64,000 nt of DNA. Source: Cupriavidus sp. (GTDB lineage Bacteria; Pseudomonadota; Gammaproteobacteria; Burkholderiales; Burkholderiaceae). The notes beneath the pieces are model-generated. The model had not been told where the DNA came from and ran no database searches. It saw nothing but the letters and a program-made list of their open reading frames with translations. Within the stretch, counting starts at the first letter, position 1. Every line of letters begins with the position of its first letter. This document shows, in pieces, positions 40,779-50,058 of the stretch. The DNA lies in contig JAPSLP010000010.1 in the NCBI GenBank assembly GCA_031180665.1, positions 1 to 64,000 of the forward strand, given 5' to 3'. The translations under genes and the position numbers were made by a program.

Positions 40779-42152
40779 ATGATGCCGGCCATGCCCGCGC
40801 CCCAGCCAAAATTCCGCCCAACTGACGACACGGCCACCAGCGGCATCGTTTTCGGCAGTATCTGGTCGTTCGGCTTTCGCGCCCTGGCGACATGCTCCGG
40901 CCTGCTGGTGGCGATGCTGATTACCCGGCAGTTATCCCAGCCAGACGCCGGGCGTTATTTCCTGTTGCTCAGCCTGGTTTCCGTCGCCGCGGTCGTTCTC
41001 GGCGGTGGGTTGAATTTCAGCGTCGTCAAGCTGATCGCCGAGGCGCGGGCACAGCAGCGTCCGGCACGTGCGCTCGGCGTGATCGACCTGTCGATCCGCT
41101 GCGGCGTGGCGGCGGCGCTGCTGGCCGCGTTATTGCTGGCCCTGCCTTCGGTGAGGGCGCTGCTTGCCGAATGGCTGGGGCACGACGGCCGACTGCCCTG
41201 GATTGCGCTCTGGCTGTGGATCGTCGCGACGGCTTGGCAAACCTTGCTGGCGGAGATCTTTCGCGGTCTGCAGAACCTGTTTCTGGCCTCGCTGTTTTCG
41301 GGGGCGGCGAGCGCCGTGCTGTCGCTGTGCCTGCTGATGGCATGCGGCTGGCTGGCACCGGCCTCGCTGTCCACGGTGATCGTCGCCATCGCCGCGGCCA
41401 TGTTCGGCAGCGCCACCATCGCCGCGGGTTGCCTGTGGCGGGCCTGCAAGCCACTGGGAACAACCGTTGAACGCGATGCTCCGCTGCTATGGCAGACCAG
41501 TGCTCCGCTGTGGGTGACACAGCTGACGCTGCTGATCCTGCTCCAGGCCGATATCTGGATCCTGCAGGCCGCCAGCGACAGCACCGAGGTCGCGCTGTAT
41601 GGCACCGCGGTACGCATGACCGTGCTGCTGACCTTGCCCCTGACGGTGCTGAACGCGGCGCTGATGCCGGTGATTTCGGCCCGCCATGCGCTGGCCCGCC
41701 ATGCCGAGCTGCAGCGCCTGTTGCGGGGTGTCGCTTCGCTGGCGGCGCTGCCTGCCGCGCTGGCGGTGCTGGCGTTCGCCGGCTTCGGCGGGGCATTGCT
41801 CGGCGGGCTGTTTGGCGATGCCTATCGGGCGGCGGCGCCGCTGTTGCTGGTGCTCTCGCTCGGTCAACTGGTCAACGTGCTGTGCGGCTCGGCAGGTTAC
41901 ACGCTGATGATGACGGGACGGCAGGGCGACATGATGTGGATCACCATCGCCGCCGGTGCGGTAGCGATCGGACTGGGCCTTGCCGCGGTACGCAATCACG
42001 GCGCCTTGGGCGTGGCCTGCGCCTCGGCCATCGGTCTCGCGCTGCAGAGCGTGGCGATGTGGCTGCGCGTGCGGCAGACGCGCGGCCTGTGGACGCATGC
42101 CAGCTGGCGTGCGCTGCTGCAGCCGGTGGCGACCCTGAGGCAGCTGCGATGA
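40779..42152 (+). CDS. Polysaccharide flippase (Wzx/MATE-like)
   Basis: A 457-residue membrane protein with about 12-14 hydrophobic segments. It begins with GIVFGSIWSFGFRALATCSGLLVAMLITRQLSQPDAGRYF, the typical first two helices of Wzx-type flippases. The amphipathic loop ARHAELQRLLRG and the GLFGDAYRAAAPLLLVLSLGQLVN repeat half are also typical. It moves lipid-linked repeat units across the inner membrane. It is first in a plus-strand operon. The stop overlaps the glycosyltransferase start by 4 nt. AAAAGG lies 8 nt before the ATG. Confidence 0.9.
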   Translation: MMPAMPAPQPKFRPTDDTATSGIVFGSIWSFGFRALATCSGLLVAMLITRQLSQPDAGRYFLLLSLVSVAAVVLGGGLNFSVVKLIAEARAQQRPARALGVIDLSIRCGVAAALLAALLLALPSVRALLAEWLGHDGRLPWIALWLWIVATAWQTLLAEIFRGLQNLFLASLFSGAASAVLSLCLLMACGWLAPASLSTVIVAIAAAMFGSATIAAGCLWRACKPLGTTVERDAPLLWQTSAPLWVTQLTLLILLQADIWILQAASDSTEVALYGTAVRMTVLLTLPLTVLNAALMPVISARHALARHAELQRLLRGVASLAALPAALAVLAFAGFGGALLGGLFGDAYRAAAPLLLVLSLGQLVNVLCGSAGYTLMMTGRQGDMMWITIAAGAVAIGLGLAAVRNHGALGVACASAIGLALQSVAMWLRVRQTRGLWTHASWRALLQPVATLRQLR

Positions 42153-43078
42153 CGCTGCCGCGCGTGAGCCTGGTCGTGCCGGTGTACAACGCCGGCCGCT
42201 ATATTGCCGAGACGCTGGACTCGCTGCTGGCGCAGCGCTATCCGGATCTCGAGATCATCGTCATCGACGACGGTTCGACCGACGATTCCGCAGCAGTGGT
42301 CCAGCGCTATGCCGGCCGCTGCCAGGTGTTCACGCAGCGAAACCAGGGCCAGGCCGCCACCCTCAATCGTGGCTGGGCGCTGGCGTCGGGTAGCGTGCTC
42401 GGCTACCTCAGCGCGGACGACACGCTCGAACCCGACGCCATCGCACAGGTCGTGCAAGCGCTTGAATCGCGGCCGCAGGCGGTGCTGGCCTATCCGGACT
42501 ACTGGCTGATCGACGCCGATTCGCGGCGATTTCGCCAGGTCAGTGCGCCGGACTTCGACTATGCCGCGGTGCTGCTCGAAGGGGTCTGTCCGCCCGGACC
42601 TGGCATGTTGTTCCGCCGGCAGGCGTTCGCGCGCGTCGGCGGCTGGGACCCTTCGCTGCGGCAGATCCCGGACTACGAATTTCTGCTGCGCATCGGGTTG
42701 TGCGGCGAGGGCATTCATGTCGCCCGGCGGCTGGCCAGCTTCCGGGTTCACGAACAATCGCAGACGTTTGCCTTGGCCGACGCCGGCCGCGTTCGCGAGC
42801 ATGGCCGCGTGATCGCGGGCTTTTTTGCCCGCGACGATGTTCCCGCGGCGTATCGAGCGGCGCGACGGCAGGCCGAGGCCAATGCCGCCATCCTGATGAG
42901 CCGCGGCCATCTGCGCGCCTGGCGTTTCGGCCGGGCGCTGACCTGCTGGATCCAGGCGCTGCTGGCACACCCCGGGGTGCTGCTGCGCGCGAGGACGTGG
43001 CGGCTGCTGGCCAACGGTCTGCTCGGCAGGGCATTGCATCATTGGCGTGCGCGTCGCGCAGGGCAGGTGAGGATATGA
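42149..43078 (+). CDS. Family 2 glycosyltransferase
   Basis: A 309-residue GT-A enzyme. VSLVVPVYNAGRYIAETLDSLLAQ opens the nucleotide-binding domain. IIVIDDGSTDDS and the DxD-like LSADDTLEPDA bind the metal/UDP-sugar, and IPDYEFLLRI is the catalytic ED-like region. It would add one sugar of the repeat unit at the cytoplasmic face. It overlaps both neighbours by 4 nt (ATGA), so is translationally coupled. Donor and acceptor unknown. Confidence 0.92.
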   Translation: MTLPRVSLVVPVYNAGRYIAETLDSLLAQRYPDLEIIVIDDGSTDDSAAVVQRYAGRCQVFTQRNQGQAATLNRGWALASGSVLGYLSADDTLEPDAIAQVVQALESRPQAVLAYPDYWLIDADSRRFRQVSAPDFDYAAVLLEGVCPPGPGMLFRRQAFARVGGWDPSLRQIPDYEFLLRIGLCGEGIHVARRLASFRVHEQSQTFALADAGRVREHGRVIAGFFARDDVPAAYRAARRQAEANAAILMSRGHLRAWRFGRALTCWIQALLAHPGVLLRARTWRLLANGLLGRALHHWRARRAGQVRI

Positions 43079-44871
43079 GAGCGGCGGGCATGATGACAAC
43101 GGATCGAATCGGGCACTCGCGCCGGGCGCTTCGATGGGGCTCTGTCGCGCTGCTCCTGCTCTGTATCGCGGTGGCTGCGGGGACCTATGTCGGCCATCCG
43201 GGCAGTCCATGGGTATTGACCGCATTTCACCTGGCCTTCGCCGCGATGCTGGCGCTGGTGCCGCGCCGCCCGCGCGTGGACGCCTACGGCTTCCTGGCGA
43301 TCTTCCTGTTCCTGGGCTTCTGGGCCAAATTCGTCGCTCACCAGTGGTTCCGCTATCCCTATAACGAGCCGGTGGGCGATTTCGCGCAGCGCCCGGAACA
43401 GTGGGACCGGGCGCTGGCGGCCGCCGCGGCGGCGGCCGTCGGCGTCGCCCTGTTCCGCGTGGTGCAACTGGGCTGGCGTCGCCACCGGGCCGGGCAGACC
43501 GTGCTGCCGGCGTCCGTGCCCAGGATGCAGGTGCCTGGCTGGTACCGGCGCGCGCCGGGGTGGACCTGGGCCGGCCTGACGGTGGCGGTGGTGCTGTTCT
43601 ACCTGGCCAACCATCACTACGCGTTCTTCGTCACCGGCGTCAACGCCCGTATCGTGCTGCCCCTCAAGCTCAACGCGATTTTTGCCTGGACCGCGTATTG
43701 CGGCGTCGCCATGCTGGTGATGCTGCTGGCCGACTGGGAACAGCAGCGTCGCCCCGAGCGATTGGGGCCGCTGGTGATCGCGCTGAGCCTGCTCGGGGTG
43801 CTGATGTCGGCATCGATGTCCAGCCGCGCCAGCGCGCTGTTCGTCTTCGGCGCGCTGGCGATGGCGTGCTTTGCCCATGGCCGGATTGCGCCCTCGCGCT
43901 GGTGGCGCAACGGGGGATGGAAATGGCTGCCCGTGATGGCCGCCGCGTTTGCGGCGAGCCTGGTCGCGGTGTCGGCGATCCGGTTGACCTTGTACAAGGT
44001 GGTCGACCCGAACGCGGCAGCGGTCGCGGCACCGGCGGCGCAGCTCTCCAATGCCGCCGGCGCGCAACCGGCGCTCCCCGCGACGGGCAAGCCGGTCCCC
44101 GCGCCGCAGGCCGATGCACCGCCGGTTTCGCCCTCGGCCCCGCCGTCGGCTCCCGCCGCCACGACAACGGCGGGTGAAGCGGGCGAAGCCGCGCCAGCCA
44201 CCGCCGTCGCCCCGGTCGCCCCGGCCGCCCCGGTCGCCCCGACCGCCCCGGTCGCCCCGACCGCCCCGACCGCCCCGACCGCCCCGACCGCCCCGACCGC
44301 CCCGACCGCCCCGACCGCCCCGACCGCCCCGACCGCCCCGGTCGCCCAGCAACGCCTGCAGATGACACCGAGCAATATGCTGCGGCAGGTCATGCAGCTG
44401 GCGATCGATCGCTGGATCGGCATCGAAGGCATGCTGGCCGTGGCGTCCAGCGACCGCCTCGGCCCGCCTTTGCTGCGCGAAGGGCTGACCGAAGACCCGG
44501 CGCGCGGCGTCAACGCGATCTTTCAGCGCATCGCGCATTCGGTCTACGTTTATCAGCCGGACTTCACCTATCTGACCCTGCCGGGCTTCGCGGCGGTGCT
44601 GTACTACAGCGGCTCGCTGCTGGTCGTCTGCTTCGGCATGTTCGCCGTCTGCGCGCTGATCTGCTGGCTCGACGGCGTGGCGCTGCGTGCCACCGGCAGC
44701 CGCCTGTTGACCGCATGGGTGGGACTGCTGCTGGCCAACGCCGTGTGCCAGATGAGTTTTCCCTATCTGGCCCTGGTATTCGCCGTGCTGACCGGGCTGT
44801 CCCTGATCGGCTTCCGCGTCCTCGGCCGCATCGGCGGCGCTGCGCCGCAGACGGTGGTGCAGCATGCATGA
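43075..44871 (+). CDS. Putative O-antigen/oligosaccharide polymerase (Wzy-like) with (T/V)AP repeat loop
   Basis: A 598-residue membrane protein. At least eight hydrophobic segments flank a long hydrophilic Pro/Ala/Thr-rich region (about 315-395). This ends in fifteen (V/T/A)AP triplets (codons 378-422) encoded by a 9-bp tandem repeat. After it, QLAIDRWIGIEGMLAVASSDRLG resembles a conserved loop of Wzy-type polymerases. The position after a flippase and between glycosyltransferases supports polymerase. Wzy proteins are poorly conserved, so the call is by topology and context. The repeat loop is probably periplasmic. Confidence 0.7.
   Translation: MRAAGMMTTDRIGHSRRALRWGSVALLLLCIAVAAGTYVGHPGSPWVLTAFHLAFAAMLALVPRRPRVDAYGFLAIFLFLGFWAKFVAHQWFRYPYNEPVGDFAQRPEQWDRALAAAAAAAVGVALFRVVQLGWRRHRAGQTVLPASVPRMQVPGWYRRAPGWTWAGLTVAVVLFYLANHHYAFFVTGVNARIVLPLKLNAIFAWTAYCGVAMLVMLLADWEQQRRPERLGPLVIALSLLGVLMSASMSSRASALFVFGALAMACFAHGRIAPSRWWRNGGWKWLPVMAAAFAASLVAVSAIRLTLYKVVDPNAAAVAAPAAQLSNAAGAQPALPATGKPVPAPQADAPPVSPSAPPSAPAATTTAGEAGEAAPATAVAPVAPAAPVAPTAPVAPTAPTAPTAPTAPTAPTAPTAPTAPTAPVAQQRLQMTPSNMLRQVMQLAIDRWIGIEGMLAVASSDRLGPPLLREGLTEDPARGVNAIFQRIAHSVYVYQPDFTYLTLPGFAAVLYYSGSLLVVCFGMFAVCALICWLDGVALRATGSRLLTAWVGLLLANAVCQMSFPYLALVFAVLTGLSLIGFRVLGRIGGAAPQTVVQHA
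44206..44340 (+). repeat. 9-bp tandem repeat, fifteen units, in the polymerase-like gene
   Basis: Fifteen perfect-length units of RYCGCCCCG run without interruption. The first six alternate GTC/GCC/ACC and the last nine are identical ACCGCCCCG. Each gives one X-Ala-Pro triplet. The identity of the last units points to recent slippage. Any change in copy number keeps the frame. Confidence 0.97.
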
Positions 44872-45811
44872 GCCGCGGGTGGTGTGCGTGACGGGCGCCA
44901 GCGGCTTCCTCGGCCGCCATCTGGTGCGCGCTCTGCAAGGCGGGCCCGGCACGGTGCTGCGCACGTTGAGCCGGCGCGGCCCGCACGACGGCCATACCCA
45001 CTTTCGCGGCGACCTGTACGACGCCGCGAGCCTGCGCGGCTTTGTCGACGGCGCCGACGTCCTGATCAATCTGGTCCATCCGGCCGACGCGTCCGACGAT
45101 GACGCCCATGCGCGCGCGATCCGCCATCTCGCCGAAGCGGCGCGACAGGGCGGTGTCGCGCGCGTGCTGCACGTCAGCACCGCGGTCGTGGTCGGGCGTT
45201 GCGATGCCTTGCGCATCGACGAGAACACCCCATGCCGGCCGCGTACCCAATATGAGCATCGCAAGGGACTGGCGGAGCGACTGCTTGCCGAGCATCTCGG
45301 CCAGACCGTGGACCTCGGCATCCTGCGGCCCACCGCGATCGTCGGCGAGGGCTCGGCCAATCTGCGCAAGCTCGCGTCTCTGATCGCATACGGCCCGGCG
45401 TGGAAACGGCAGGCGCTGCGTGTGTTTCATGGCCACAGGCAGATGCATCTGGTGCCGGTGGAACGCGTCGTCGCGGCCTTGCTGCTGCTGACAAGCGATC
45501 CACGGCCGCTGGCCGATGCGGTCTTTGTGGTCGGCGCCGACGACGATCCGCTCAATCGCTACCAGGCCATCGACTCCCGCCTGGGACAGCTGCTCGGCAA
45601 ACCGGTCGCGAGCACCACGCCGGCCGCGCCCGCCTGGCTGCTGCGTCTTGCCTTGCGCATGCTCGGCCGCTCGCTGTGCGATCCGCGCCAGCAGTTTTCC
45701 GATGCGAAGCTGGCGGCATATGGCCTGCCCGATCGCCATTCGCTGGATGCGGCGCTGGTCGCCTTTGCAAGGGGCTTTGCGGCCGAGCGCAACACGGAGC
45801 GTGCACGATGA
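44864..45811 (+). CDS. NAD-dependent epimerase/dehydratase (extended SDR)
   Basis: A 315-residue extended SDR. VTGASGFLGRHL is the Rossmann motif, INLVHPAD the next strand, LHVSTAVVVG carries the catalytic Ser/Thr, and YEHRK is the YxxxK pair. Relatives in O-antigen loci reduce 4-keto sugar nucleotides or epimerise them. It starts 8 nt before the polymerase-like gene stops and overlaps the next glycosyltransferase by 4 nt. It probably makes one of the sugar donors. The exact reaction is unclear. Confidence 0.88.
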   Translation: MHEPRVVCVTGASGFLGRHLVRALQGGPGTVLRTLSRRGPHDGHTHFRGDLYDAASLRGFVDGADVLINLVHPADASDDDAHARAIRHLAEAARQGGVARVLHVSTAVVVGRCDALRIDENTPCRPRTQYEHRKGLAERLLAEHLGQTVDLGILRPTAIVGEGSANLRKLASLIAYGPAWKRQALRVFHGHRQMHLVPVERVVAALLLLTSDPRPLADAVFVVGADDDPLNRYQAIDSRLGQLLGKPVASTTPAAPAWLLRLALRMLGRSLCDPRQQFSDAKLAAYGLPDRHSLDAALVAFARGFAAERNTERAR

Positions 45812-47004
45812 AGGTGCTGTTTGTCTGCGATGCCATCGATCCCTCGCTCGGTGGCGGGACCGCCGAACGGACCTATCGCCTCGGCCGCGCCATGAAGGAG
45901 GCCGGCGCCGAGGTGTCGCTGCTGGCAACGCGCCTCGGGCTCGGCCCGCAGCGCTCGCGCGAGTTGGCCGGCTTCGATTGCACGCTGGTGCCGACACCGA
46001 GCCGGCGCTTCATCGTGCCGTGGGTCTGGCCGGGCAAGGTCGCGCGGTGCGTGCGGCAGGCTGACGTGGTCCATATCCACGGGCACTGGAGCTGGCTCGG
46101 GGCGCTCAGCGGCTGGATGGCGCGTCGGCACGGGCGGCCCTACGTCTACTGCCCGGCAGGATCGCTGCCGATCTTCGGGCGCTCCAAGCGGATCAAGCAG
46201 CTGTACAACGCGCTCGTCGGCAAGCGGCTGGTGCTAGGCGCCAGCTGCTGCGTGGCGGTCACCGAGCAGGAGCGCGCGCACTTCCATGCCTATGGCGTGC
46301 CGGACTCGCGCATCGTCGTGCTGCCCAACGGCGTCGATGCCGAGCCGTTCGGCGATCTGCAGCCACAGCGTGCACGCGAGCGGCACGGCATTGGCGCGGC
46401 GCCGATGGTGCTGTTCCTGGGCCGTCTGGCGCTGATCAAGGGGCCGGACCTGCTGATCGAGGCCTGGGGCCGGATCGCGTCCACCCATCCCGATGCGCGG
46501 CTGCTGCTCGCAGGCCGCGATGCCGGCGAACGTGCAGCGCTGCTCGCGCAGATCGGCCGCCTCGGCCTGCAAGGGCGGGTGCAGCTGATCGGCAATGTCG
46601 AGGGCCAGGACAAGCTGGACCTGCTTGCCGCGGCCGACCTGCTGGTGGTGCCGTCGCGCCAGGAAGCGATGTCGCTGGTCGTGCTGGAGGCCGGACTGTT
46701 CGGCACGCCGGCGCTGATCACCGACCAGTGCGGCTTCGATGCACTGGAGCCCACCGGCGGTGGGCATATCGTGCCGGCCACGGTCGACGGACTCGCCGCT
46801 GGGCTCGAACGTATGCTGAATCTGTCGCCGGCGCAGCGCCAGGGCATGGGCAGCGCGTTGCAGCGGCTGGTGCGCGCACGCTATACCTGGCGCCATCTGG
46901 CCCGCCAGGCGTGGACGCTGCATCGGCAACTGATCGACGCCGGCGCACCCGCCACGCCGACCCCTTCCACCACCGACCATCCGGATCCCCATGTTCAGCG
47001 ATAA
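45808..47004 (+). CDS. Family 4 glycosyltransferase
   Basis: A 398-residue GT-B enzyme. The N-terminal glycine-rich LGGGTAERTYRLGRAMKEAGAEV is followed by the inter-domain VLPNGVDAEPFG, and the C-terminal VLFLGRLALIKGPDLLIEAW and E-x7-E motif (EAMSLVVLE) typical of GT4. VHIHGHWSWLG lies near the active site. It transfers a sugar to the growing repeat unit. It overlaps the previous gene by 4 nt and the dehydratase by 14 nt. Donor unknown. Confidence 0.92.
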   Translation: MKVLFVCDAIDPSLGGGTAERTYRLGRAMKEAGAEVSLLATRLGLGPQRSRELAGFDCTLVPTPSRRFIVPWVWPGKVARCVRQADVVHIHGHWSWLGALSGWMARRHGRPYVYCPAGSLPIFGRSKRIKQLYNALVGKRLVLGASCCVAVTEQERAHFHAYGVPDSRIVVLPNGVDAEPFGDLQPQRARERHGIGAAPMVLFLGRLALIKGPDLLIEAWGRIASTHPDARLLLAGRDAGERAALLAQIGRLGLQGRVQLIGNVEGQDKLDLLAAADLLVVPSRQEAMSLVVLEAGLFGTPALITDQCGFDALEPTGGGHIVPATVDGLAAGLERMLNLSPAQRQGMGSALQRLVRARYTWRHLARQAWTLHRQLIDAGAPATPTPSTTDHPDPHVQR

Positions 47005-48025
47005 ATGCCTGCTCATCACCGGGGGCACGGGCTCCTTCGGGAACGCCGTGCTCGAACGCTTTCTGGACAGCGAGCTGCGCGAGATCCGCATCTTCAGCCG
47101 TGACGAGAAGAAGCAGAACGACATGCGGCTGCGTTACGCCAACCCGAAGCTGAAGTTCCACCTGGGCGACGTGCGCGACCACCGGAGCCTGCTGGCGGCA
47201 TTCCAGGGCGTGGACTACGTGTTCCATGCCGCGGCGCTCAAGCAGGTGCCGTCGTGCGAATTCCATCCGATGGAAGCGGTCAAGACCAATATCGTCGGCA
47301 CGGAGCAGGTGCTCGGCGCCGCGCAATCCTGCGGCGTACGGCGGGTGATCTGCCTGAGCACCGACAAGGCCGTCTATCCGGTCAGTGCGATGGGCATGAG
47401 CAAGGCGCTGATGGAAAAGGTGGCGCAAGCCAAGGCGCGCCAGCTCGACGAGCAGCGCACCAGCGTTTGCATCACGCGCTACGGCAACGTGATGGCCTCG
47501 CGCGGCTCCGTGATCCCGCTGTTCGTCGAGCAGATCCTGGAGCGCCGGCCGCTGACGCTGACCGACCCGCGCATGACCCGCTTCATGATGAGCCTGGAGG
47601 ACGCGGTCGAACTCGTGATGTTCGCGTTCAAGTACGGCCGCAACGGCGATATCTACGTGCAGAAGTCGCCTGCGACCACGATCGCGACGCTGGCGCGGGC
47701 CTTGTGCGAGCTGTTCGATGTGCCAGACCATCCGGTGCGGATCATCGGCACGCGCCACGGCGAGAAGCGCAGCGAGGCGCTGCTCAGCCGCGAGGAGATG
47801 GCGCTTGCCGAGGACCTGGGCACCTATTACCGCGTGCCGCCGGACAATCGCGACCTGAACTACGCCAAGTTCTTCGAGCAGGGAGAGACCGCGATCTCCG
47901 CCTCGGCCGACTACAGCTCGGACAACACCGAGCAGCTGGACGTGCAGCAGACCAAGGCGCTGCTGCGCCGCCTGCCATTCGTGCGCGCGGCGCTCGAAGG
48001 CCAGTACAGCCAGGCGGAGTATTGA
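46991..48025 (+). CDS. wbvB: UDP-GlcNAc C4,6-dehydratase/C5-epimerase (WbjB/WbvB/CapE type)
   Basis: A 344-residue extended SDR. TGGTGSFGNAVLERFL is the cofactor motif and FSRDEKKQNDMR is typical of the family. STDKAVYPVSAMGMSK has Met in place of the catalytic Tyr of YxxxK, a mark of the inverting CapE/WbjB-type enzymes. It turns UDP-GlcNAc into the 4-keto-6-deoxy-L-sugar. It is followed by a reductase and a 2-epimerase as in the L-FucNAc and L-QuiNAc loci of Pseudomonas, Staphylococcus and Vibrio. The symbol is given by analogy to the Vibrio cholerae O37 set. Confidence 0.88.
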   Translation: MFSDKCLLITGGTGSFGNAVLERFLDSELREIRIFSRDEKKQNDMRLRYANPKLKFHLGDVRDHRSLLAAFQGVDYVFHAAALKQVPSCEFHPMEAVKTNIVGTEQVLGAAQSCGVRRVICLSTDKAVYPVSAMGMSKALMEKVAQAKARQLDEQRTSVCITRYGNVMASRGSVIPLFVEQILERRPLTLTDPRMTRFMMSLEDAVELVMFAFKYGRNGDIYVQKSPATTIATLARALCELFDVPDHPVRIIGTRHGEKRSEALLSREEMALAEDLGTYYRVPPDNRDLNYAKFFEQGETAISASADYSSDNTEQLDVQQTKALLRRLPFVRAALEGQYSQAEY

Positions 48026-48028
48026 GCG

Positions 48029-48925
48029 ATGCGCGTGCTAGTGCTCGGCGCCGGCGGCATGCTCGGCTACACGCTCTACCGCCATCTGGCCGCGGACCCC
48101 GACATCGAGGTGCATGGGTCGCTGCGCAGGCCGCTGCCCGATACCTGCCCGGTTCCGGCGCGTGGGCGATTGCATCTGGACATCGATGCGCTCGATGGGA
48201 GCGCGATCGATGGCCTCGTTCGCCTGGTGAAGCCGGATGCATTGATCAATTGCGTCGGGCTGATCAAGCAGCGCCAGCACGCCACCGAGCCGCTGGCTGC
48301 CATCGCGCTGAACGCGACGCTGCCGCACCGGCTCGCCCGCGCCTGCACGGCCGTGGGTGCGCGGCTGATCCACGTCTCCACCGACTGCGTATTCTCGGGC
48401 CGGACCGGGGCCTACCGCGAAAGCGATGTCGCCGACGCGGACGATCTCTATGGTCGCAGCAAGCGGCTTGGGGAGGTCGACTACGACGGCCATCTGACCC
48501 TGCGTACCTCGCTGATCGGCCACGAACTGACAGGCGGCATCAGCCTGGTCGACTGGTTTCTCGGCCAGCGCGGGGCAGTGACCGGTTACGGCGGCGCGGT
48601 GTTTTCGGGGCTGCCTACGGTCGAGATCGCCCGCGTGCTGCGCGAACGCATTTTGCCGCGGCGCGAGCTGGCTGGCCTCTACCATCTGAGCGCCGCACCG
48701 ATCGACAAGGACCAGCTGCTGCGGCTGGTGGCTCGCCAATATGGCCACGATATCGCCATCCACCGCGAGACGCAGCCGGCGATCGACCGCTCGCTCGATT
48801 CGAGCCGGCTGCGCGCGGCACTGCGCTATGCGCCGCCTGCGTGGGACGAGCTGGTCGCGGCGATGCACGCCGACTATCTGCAAGCGTATGCGCCCGCGCG
48901 GCGCAGGCAAGGAGACGCGTCATGA
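48029..48925 (+). CDS. wbvR: RmlD-like sugar-nucleotide 4-reductase (WbvR type)
   Basis: A 298-residue protein. VLVLGAGGMLGYTLYRHL is the Rossmann start, INCVGLIKQ and HVSTDCVFSG the middle, and YGRSK the YxxxK motif, as in dTDP-4-keto-rhamnose reductase (RmlD). In the L-FucNAc locus the same slot is filled by WbjC/CapF, which is longer because of a C-terminal cupin. That domain is missing here, so the UDP-L-RhaNAc/L-QuiNAc type (WbvR) fits better. It starts 3 nt after the dehydratase and overlaps the next gene by 4 nt. Assignment by family and context. Confidence 0.82.
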   Translation: MRVLVLGAGGMLGYTLYRHLAADPDIEVHGSLRRPLPDTCPVPARGRLHLDIDALDGSAIDGLVRLVKPDALINCVGLIKQRQHATEPLAAIALNATLPHRLARACTAVGARLIHVSTDCVFSGRTGAYRESDVADADDLYGRSKRLGEVDYDGHLTLRTSLIGHELTGGISLVDWFLGQRGAVTGYGGAVFSGLPTVEIARVLRERILPRRELAGLYHLSAAPIDKDQLLRLVARQYGHDIAIHRETQPAIDRSLDSSRLRAALRYAPPAWDELVAAMHADYLQAYAPARRRQGDAS

Positions 48926-50058
48926 AACGGCTCAAGGTGATGACCCTGCTGGGTACGCGGCCGGAGATCATTCGCCTGTCGCGCATCATCTCGCTGCTGG
49001 ACCGGCACTGCGACCATTGCCTGGTGCATACCGGCCAGAACTATGACTTCGAGTTGAACGAGGTGTTCTTCGAGCAGCTGCAAGTGCGCCGGCCGGACCA
49101 TTTTCTCGATGCCGCGCGCGAGTCGCCGGCGGCCACCATCGGGGAAGTCATCGCGCGGACCGATGCGGTGCTCGCCAGCGAGCGGCCCGATGCCCTGCTG
49201 ATCCTCGGCGACACCAACAGCAGCCTGGGCGCGATCGCCGCCAAGCGGCGCAAGGTGCCGGTGTTCCATATGGAGGCGGGCAACCGCAGCTTCGACGAGC
49301 GGGTGCCGGAAGAGATCAACCGCCGCATCGTCGACCATATCGCCGATATCAACCTGACCTATAGCGACATCGCGCGCGAGTATCTGCTGCGCGAGGGCCT
49401 GCCGCCCGATCGTGTGATCAAGACCGGCAGCCCCTTGCGCGAGGTGCTGGACTACTACCGGCCCGGTATTGCCGCTTCCACCGTACTGGACACGCTGGAG
49501 CTGCAGCCGCGACGCTTCTACGTCGTCAGCGCGCACCGCGAGGAAAACGTGGACACGCCCGAGCGGCTGCGCCGGCTCGCGCAGGTGCTGGCCGAGCTCG
49601 CCGGCGACAGCGGCCTGCCGGTCATCGTGTCGACGCATCCTCGCACCCGCAAGCGCATCGACGCGTTGGGGCTGGACTTTCCCGCCAACGTGCGGCTGCT
49701 CAAGCCGCTGGGCTTTCTCGACTATGTACGGCTGCAATGCGAGGCCCGGGCGGTGCTCTCGGACAGCGGCACCATCACCGAGGAATCCTCGTTGCTGAAC
49801 TTCCCCGCGCTGAACCTGCGCGAAGCCCACGAGCGGCCCGAGGGCATGGAGGAGGGCGCGGTGATGATGGTCGGCCTCAATCCCGAGCGCATTCGCCAGG
49901 GCTTGGCGATCCTGGATGCGCAGGGCCGTGGCGAGCACCGGCAGTTGAAGATGGTCGCCGATTACGGTGCGGACAACATCTCGGACAAGGTCTTGCGCAT
50001 CCTGCACAGCTATACCGACTACGTCGATCGCGTGGTGTGGCGCAAGGACAGCGCATGA
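48922..50058 (+). CDS. wbvD: UDP-HexNAc 2-epimerase, non-hydrolysing (WecB/WbvD/CapG type)
   Basis: A 378-residue GT-B-fold epimerase. GTRPEIIRLSRII, HTGQNYDFELNEVFFE, LILGDTNSS, FHMEAGNRSFDERVPEEINRR and LSDSGTITEESSLL contain the conserved UDP-binding and catalytic residues of the WecB family. In this context it should act last, epimerising C2 of UDP-L-RhaNAc to UDP-L-QuiNAc (or UDP-L-PneNAc to L-FucNAc). It overlaps its neighbours on both sides by 4 nt. Confidence 0.9.
   Translation: MKRLKVMTLLGTRPEIIRLSRIISLLDRHCDHCLVHTGQNYDFELNEVFFEQLQVRRPDHFLDAARESPAATIGEVIARTDAVLASERPDALLILGDTNSSLGAIAAKRRKVPVFHMEAGNRSFDERVPEEINRRIVDHIADINLTYSDIAREYLLREGLPPDRVIKTGSPLREVLDYYRPGIAASTVLDTLELQPRRFYVVSAHREENVDTPERLRRLAQVLAELAGDSGLPVIVSTHPRTRKRIDALGLDFPANVRLLKPLGFLDYVRLQCEARAVLSDSGTITEESSLLNFPALNLREAHERPEGMEEGAVMMVGLNPERIRQGLAILDAQGRGEHRQLKMVADYGADNISDKVLRILHSYTDYVDRVVWRKDSA

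Noticed and set aside
44206..44340. The 9-bp array as a CRISPR or clustered repeat locus
   Set aside because: Units are contiguous without spacers and in frame within a membrane protein gene.
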